Source of the DNA: CAZKUR01 sp964556005
Lineage (GTDB): Bacteria; Bacteroidota; Ignavibacteria; Ignavibacteriales; Ignavibacteriaceae
NCBI GenBank assembly: GCA_964556005.1
Contig: CAZKUR010000029.1
Span: 1-44,614 of the forward strand
Direction of reading: 5' to 3'
Length of the DNA: 44,614 nt
In this document: positions 42,932 through 44,614 of the stretch, in pieces
Position numbering within the stretch: position 1 is the stretch's first letter
Layout of the letters: every line of letters starts with the position of its first letter
The notes under the pieces: model-generated
Seen by the model: only the letters and a program-made list of their open reading frames with translations
What the model was told of the DNA's origin: nothing
The model's database searches: none
Program-made: the position numbers and the translations under genes

Positions 42932-44614
42932 CTACTCAACCGGCAATCCCTCGAGCTTCATAATTTTCAGGGCATTTGTCGTCGGGCATGGGCCGGGATT
43001 TATATTATAATCAAAGACCATTTTTCCGTCCTTAATTTCTTCTTTAAAATGATAATTTTTTACTTTTGAAATTAAGTTTGAAAGTTTAATTAGCTCAAGA
43101 TCATGAGTGGCTACCGTACCGGTTGCATTTGTCTGAGATAATTTTTTTATAAAAGCCGAGCTGCCCTTTAGTCTCTCGATATTATTCGTTCCTCTAAATA
43201 TTTCATCAATCAAAAAGAAAACGGGAATTTCCGATTCCTCAATTTCAGTTAATAATGATTTTAATCTTCTAACTTCCGCGTAAAAATATGATATCCCGTC
43301 GATAACCGAATCGCTGACATTTATACAAGTGAATATTCTTAATGGAGAAACTTCAAATTGTTCTGCATTTGCAACGCTACCTGCATAAGCAAGCGAAAGG
43401 TTCATCCCTAAAGTCCGTACGAAAGTACTTTTGCCGGACATATTCGAACCGGTGATTATTGCAATTTCACCATCCGGGTTGAATGAAAAATCGTTGCAGA
43501 CTTTGTTATCTTTTTTAATTAACGGATGGCCTAAATTTTTTCCTGATAAAACAATTTTCTTCTTATTTCCGGCTTCGGTTATTTTAGGGAAATTATATTC
43601 CGGGTTGAGATAAGCAAAATTAGCAAGAGAAGAAAGTGTTTCAAGCTTGTACCATGTTTCAAGCCAGTTTTTTATATGATCTGCAATAAGGTTTTTATAC
43701 TTTATTAATTTTGCATGGTAATAAAAATCAACCGGGAAAAATAACAATATCATAGTCCAAACAAACGGATTGCCTTTTCTTATCCTCAGCATTTCTATGG
43801 AATTTTTAATTTTATTTATAAAAAAAGACGGTTTCTTATTAGAATTTAAAAATGGGACACAGATCTTGTGCAGCCGTGAATCTTTATGATATTTATATTT
43901 TTCGAGGAAGTCAAAAACGTTCTGCAGTTTTCCTAATTCATCCGAAAGAAATTTCGATTCGTTTGCTAAATTGCTTTGGTCTTTATTTCCCTGGTGAAAT
44001 AAAATTATGTAAAGAAAGGTTGTAATCAACCAGTAATCGTTAAGAATCCCTGCAATAGACAAGGCGATAAGAAGAGCGTTAACCGGTGCCAAAACTATCA
44101 ATACCCCATAAATTATCTTAAATGATTTTTTCAGGTATTCTTTTTCATTTAATAGTGTTAAGAGTTCATCCCCGCTAAATTTAAGTTTTGAGAATAAAAC
44201 CGAATTCAATGTAAGTTTATCTCTGAACTTTGCCAGAGGAATCATTTCGGAAATTAGTTTTTGTCTTTCGGAAATTTCCGCCGGAACCGGACTTTTAATA
44301 TTCAGCAAATCTCTGAGAAGATTTGTCGCTTGAATTGATGTACTTGTATTTATCAGCTGATGTAAAGATTCATCTCCGGCAAGATTAAGATCTCTTTCAA
44401 TCGGATTTATTTTTTCACTTCCGGAATAATCTATTTTCGGAATTTTGTCCCAATCGAGATTTAGTCTCGCAATATGAGTTTCTTTAATTTTAATCCATAC
44501 ATCTAATTTTCTAATCCCGTTATCAAGCTTACCGTGAAAATGCGCAACAACAGCCAAAATCAACAGCCAAAATACAAATGAGATTAAAGTTGCTAAACCG
44601 GATGAGGTAAAAAA
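42932..44614 (-). CDS. Membrane-anchored MutS-family ATPase, 5' end outside the window
   Basis: At least 560 residues are visible and the frame stays open to the right edge. The last coding part shown starts in a hydrophobic segment, SFVFWLLILAVV, followed by a helical region. A second pair of membrane helices (SFKIIYGVLIVLAPVNALLIAL and YWLITTFLYIILF) lies mid-protein. The C-terminal MutS ATPase domain has Walker A GSNMSGKST, DEIFRGTN and the TVATHD switch. The DNA-clamp and mismatch-binding domains of MutS are absent. It is a MutS relative fixed in the membrane; its substrate and role are unknown. Confidence 0.85.
   Translation of the reverse strand, partial: FFTSSGLATLISFVFWLLILAVVAHFHGKLDNGIRKLDVWIKIKETHIARLNLDWDKIPKIDYSGSEKINPIERDLNLAGDESLHQLINTSTSIQATNLLRDLLNIKSPVPAEISERQKLISEMIPLAKFRDKLTLNSVLFSKLKFSGDELLTLLNEKEYLKKSFKIIYGVLIVLAPVNALLIALSIAGILNDYWLITTFLYIILFHQGNKDQSNLANESKFLSDELGKLQNVFDFLEKYKYHKDSRLHKICVPFLNSNKKPSFFINKIKNSIEMLRIRKGNPFVWTMILLFFPVDFYYHAKLIKYKNLIADHIKNWLETWYKLETLSSLANFAYLNPEYNFPKITEAGNKKKIVLSGKNLGHPLIKKDNKVCNDFSFNPDGEIAIITGSNMSGKSTFVRTLGMNLSLAYAGSVANAEQFEVSPLRIFTCINVSDSVIDGISYFYAEVRRLKSLLTEIEESEIPVFFLIDEIFRGTNNIERLKGSSAFIKKLSQTNATGTVATHDLELIKLSNLISKVKNYHFKEEIKDGKMVFDYNINPGPCPTTNALKIMKLEGLPVE

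Overview
The window looks like a chromosomal scaffold of an AT-rich, Gram-negative bacterium of the Bacteroidota/Ignavibacteriota type. The clues are signal peptides ending in AQ, lipoproteins, an outer-membrane protein with thrombospondin-type-3 repeats, a Wzx/WcaJ-type surface polysaccharide locus, a tRNA gene without an encoded CCA, and many TPR and secreted repair or peptidase proteins. Ignavibacteriota is my best guess, inferred from gene style rather than from a marker gene. Two runs of exactly 100 N (28545-28644 and 33828-33927) are scaffold gaps of unknown true size.

Region 1 (about 250-4757) is a tight four-gene operon: an HMG-CoA-reductase-like enzyme, a PlsC-type acyltransferase, an alkylglycerone-phosphate-synthase-like FAD enzyme and a short-chain dehydrogenase. 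Together they resemble an ether-lipid pathway in which the odd HMG-CoA reductase relative could supply the fatty alcohol. This is the best candidate for an undescribed metabolic system. Region 2 (4754-11848) carries three TPR proteins, a small HTH protein, a 56-residue Cys/His protein, an outer-membrane protein with a SPOR domain and an Ig-like lipoprotein.

Region 3 (12053-22100) is a surface glycan locus: a WcaJ/WbaP-type initiating transferase, GT4, GT2, GT9 and WaaE-like transferases, a Wzx flippase and a methyltransferase. No Wzy polymerase was seen. NAD kinase and a secreted thioredoxin-like protein follow, with ATGA-type coupling. Region 4 (23729-30279) is accessory: a HEAT-like secreted protein, OsmC, tandem paralogous secreted proteins with a truncated third copy, a GNAT protein and YchF, separated by hairpin and MITE-like repeats.

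Region 5 (30280-41245) has a family M49 peptidase, a HAD phosphatase, a membrane protein cut by a gap, a tripeptidyl-peptidase-II-like subtilase, an OPT transporter, a DinB pseudogene and a secreted HExxH protein with a CBM20-like tail. Region 6 (41448-42927) has an initiator tRNA followed by two extra copies of its 3' end. The copies bracket a decayed GIY-YIG nuclease and a patatin gene. A membrane-anchored MutS-family ATPase runs off the right edge.
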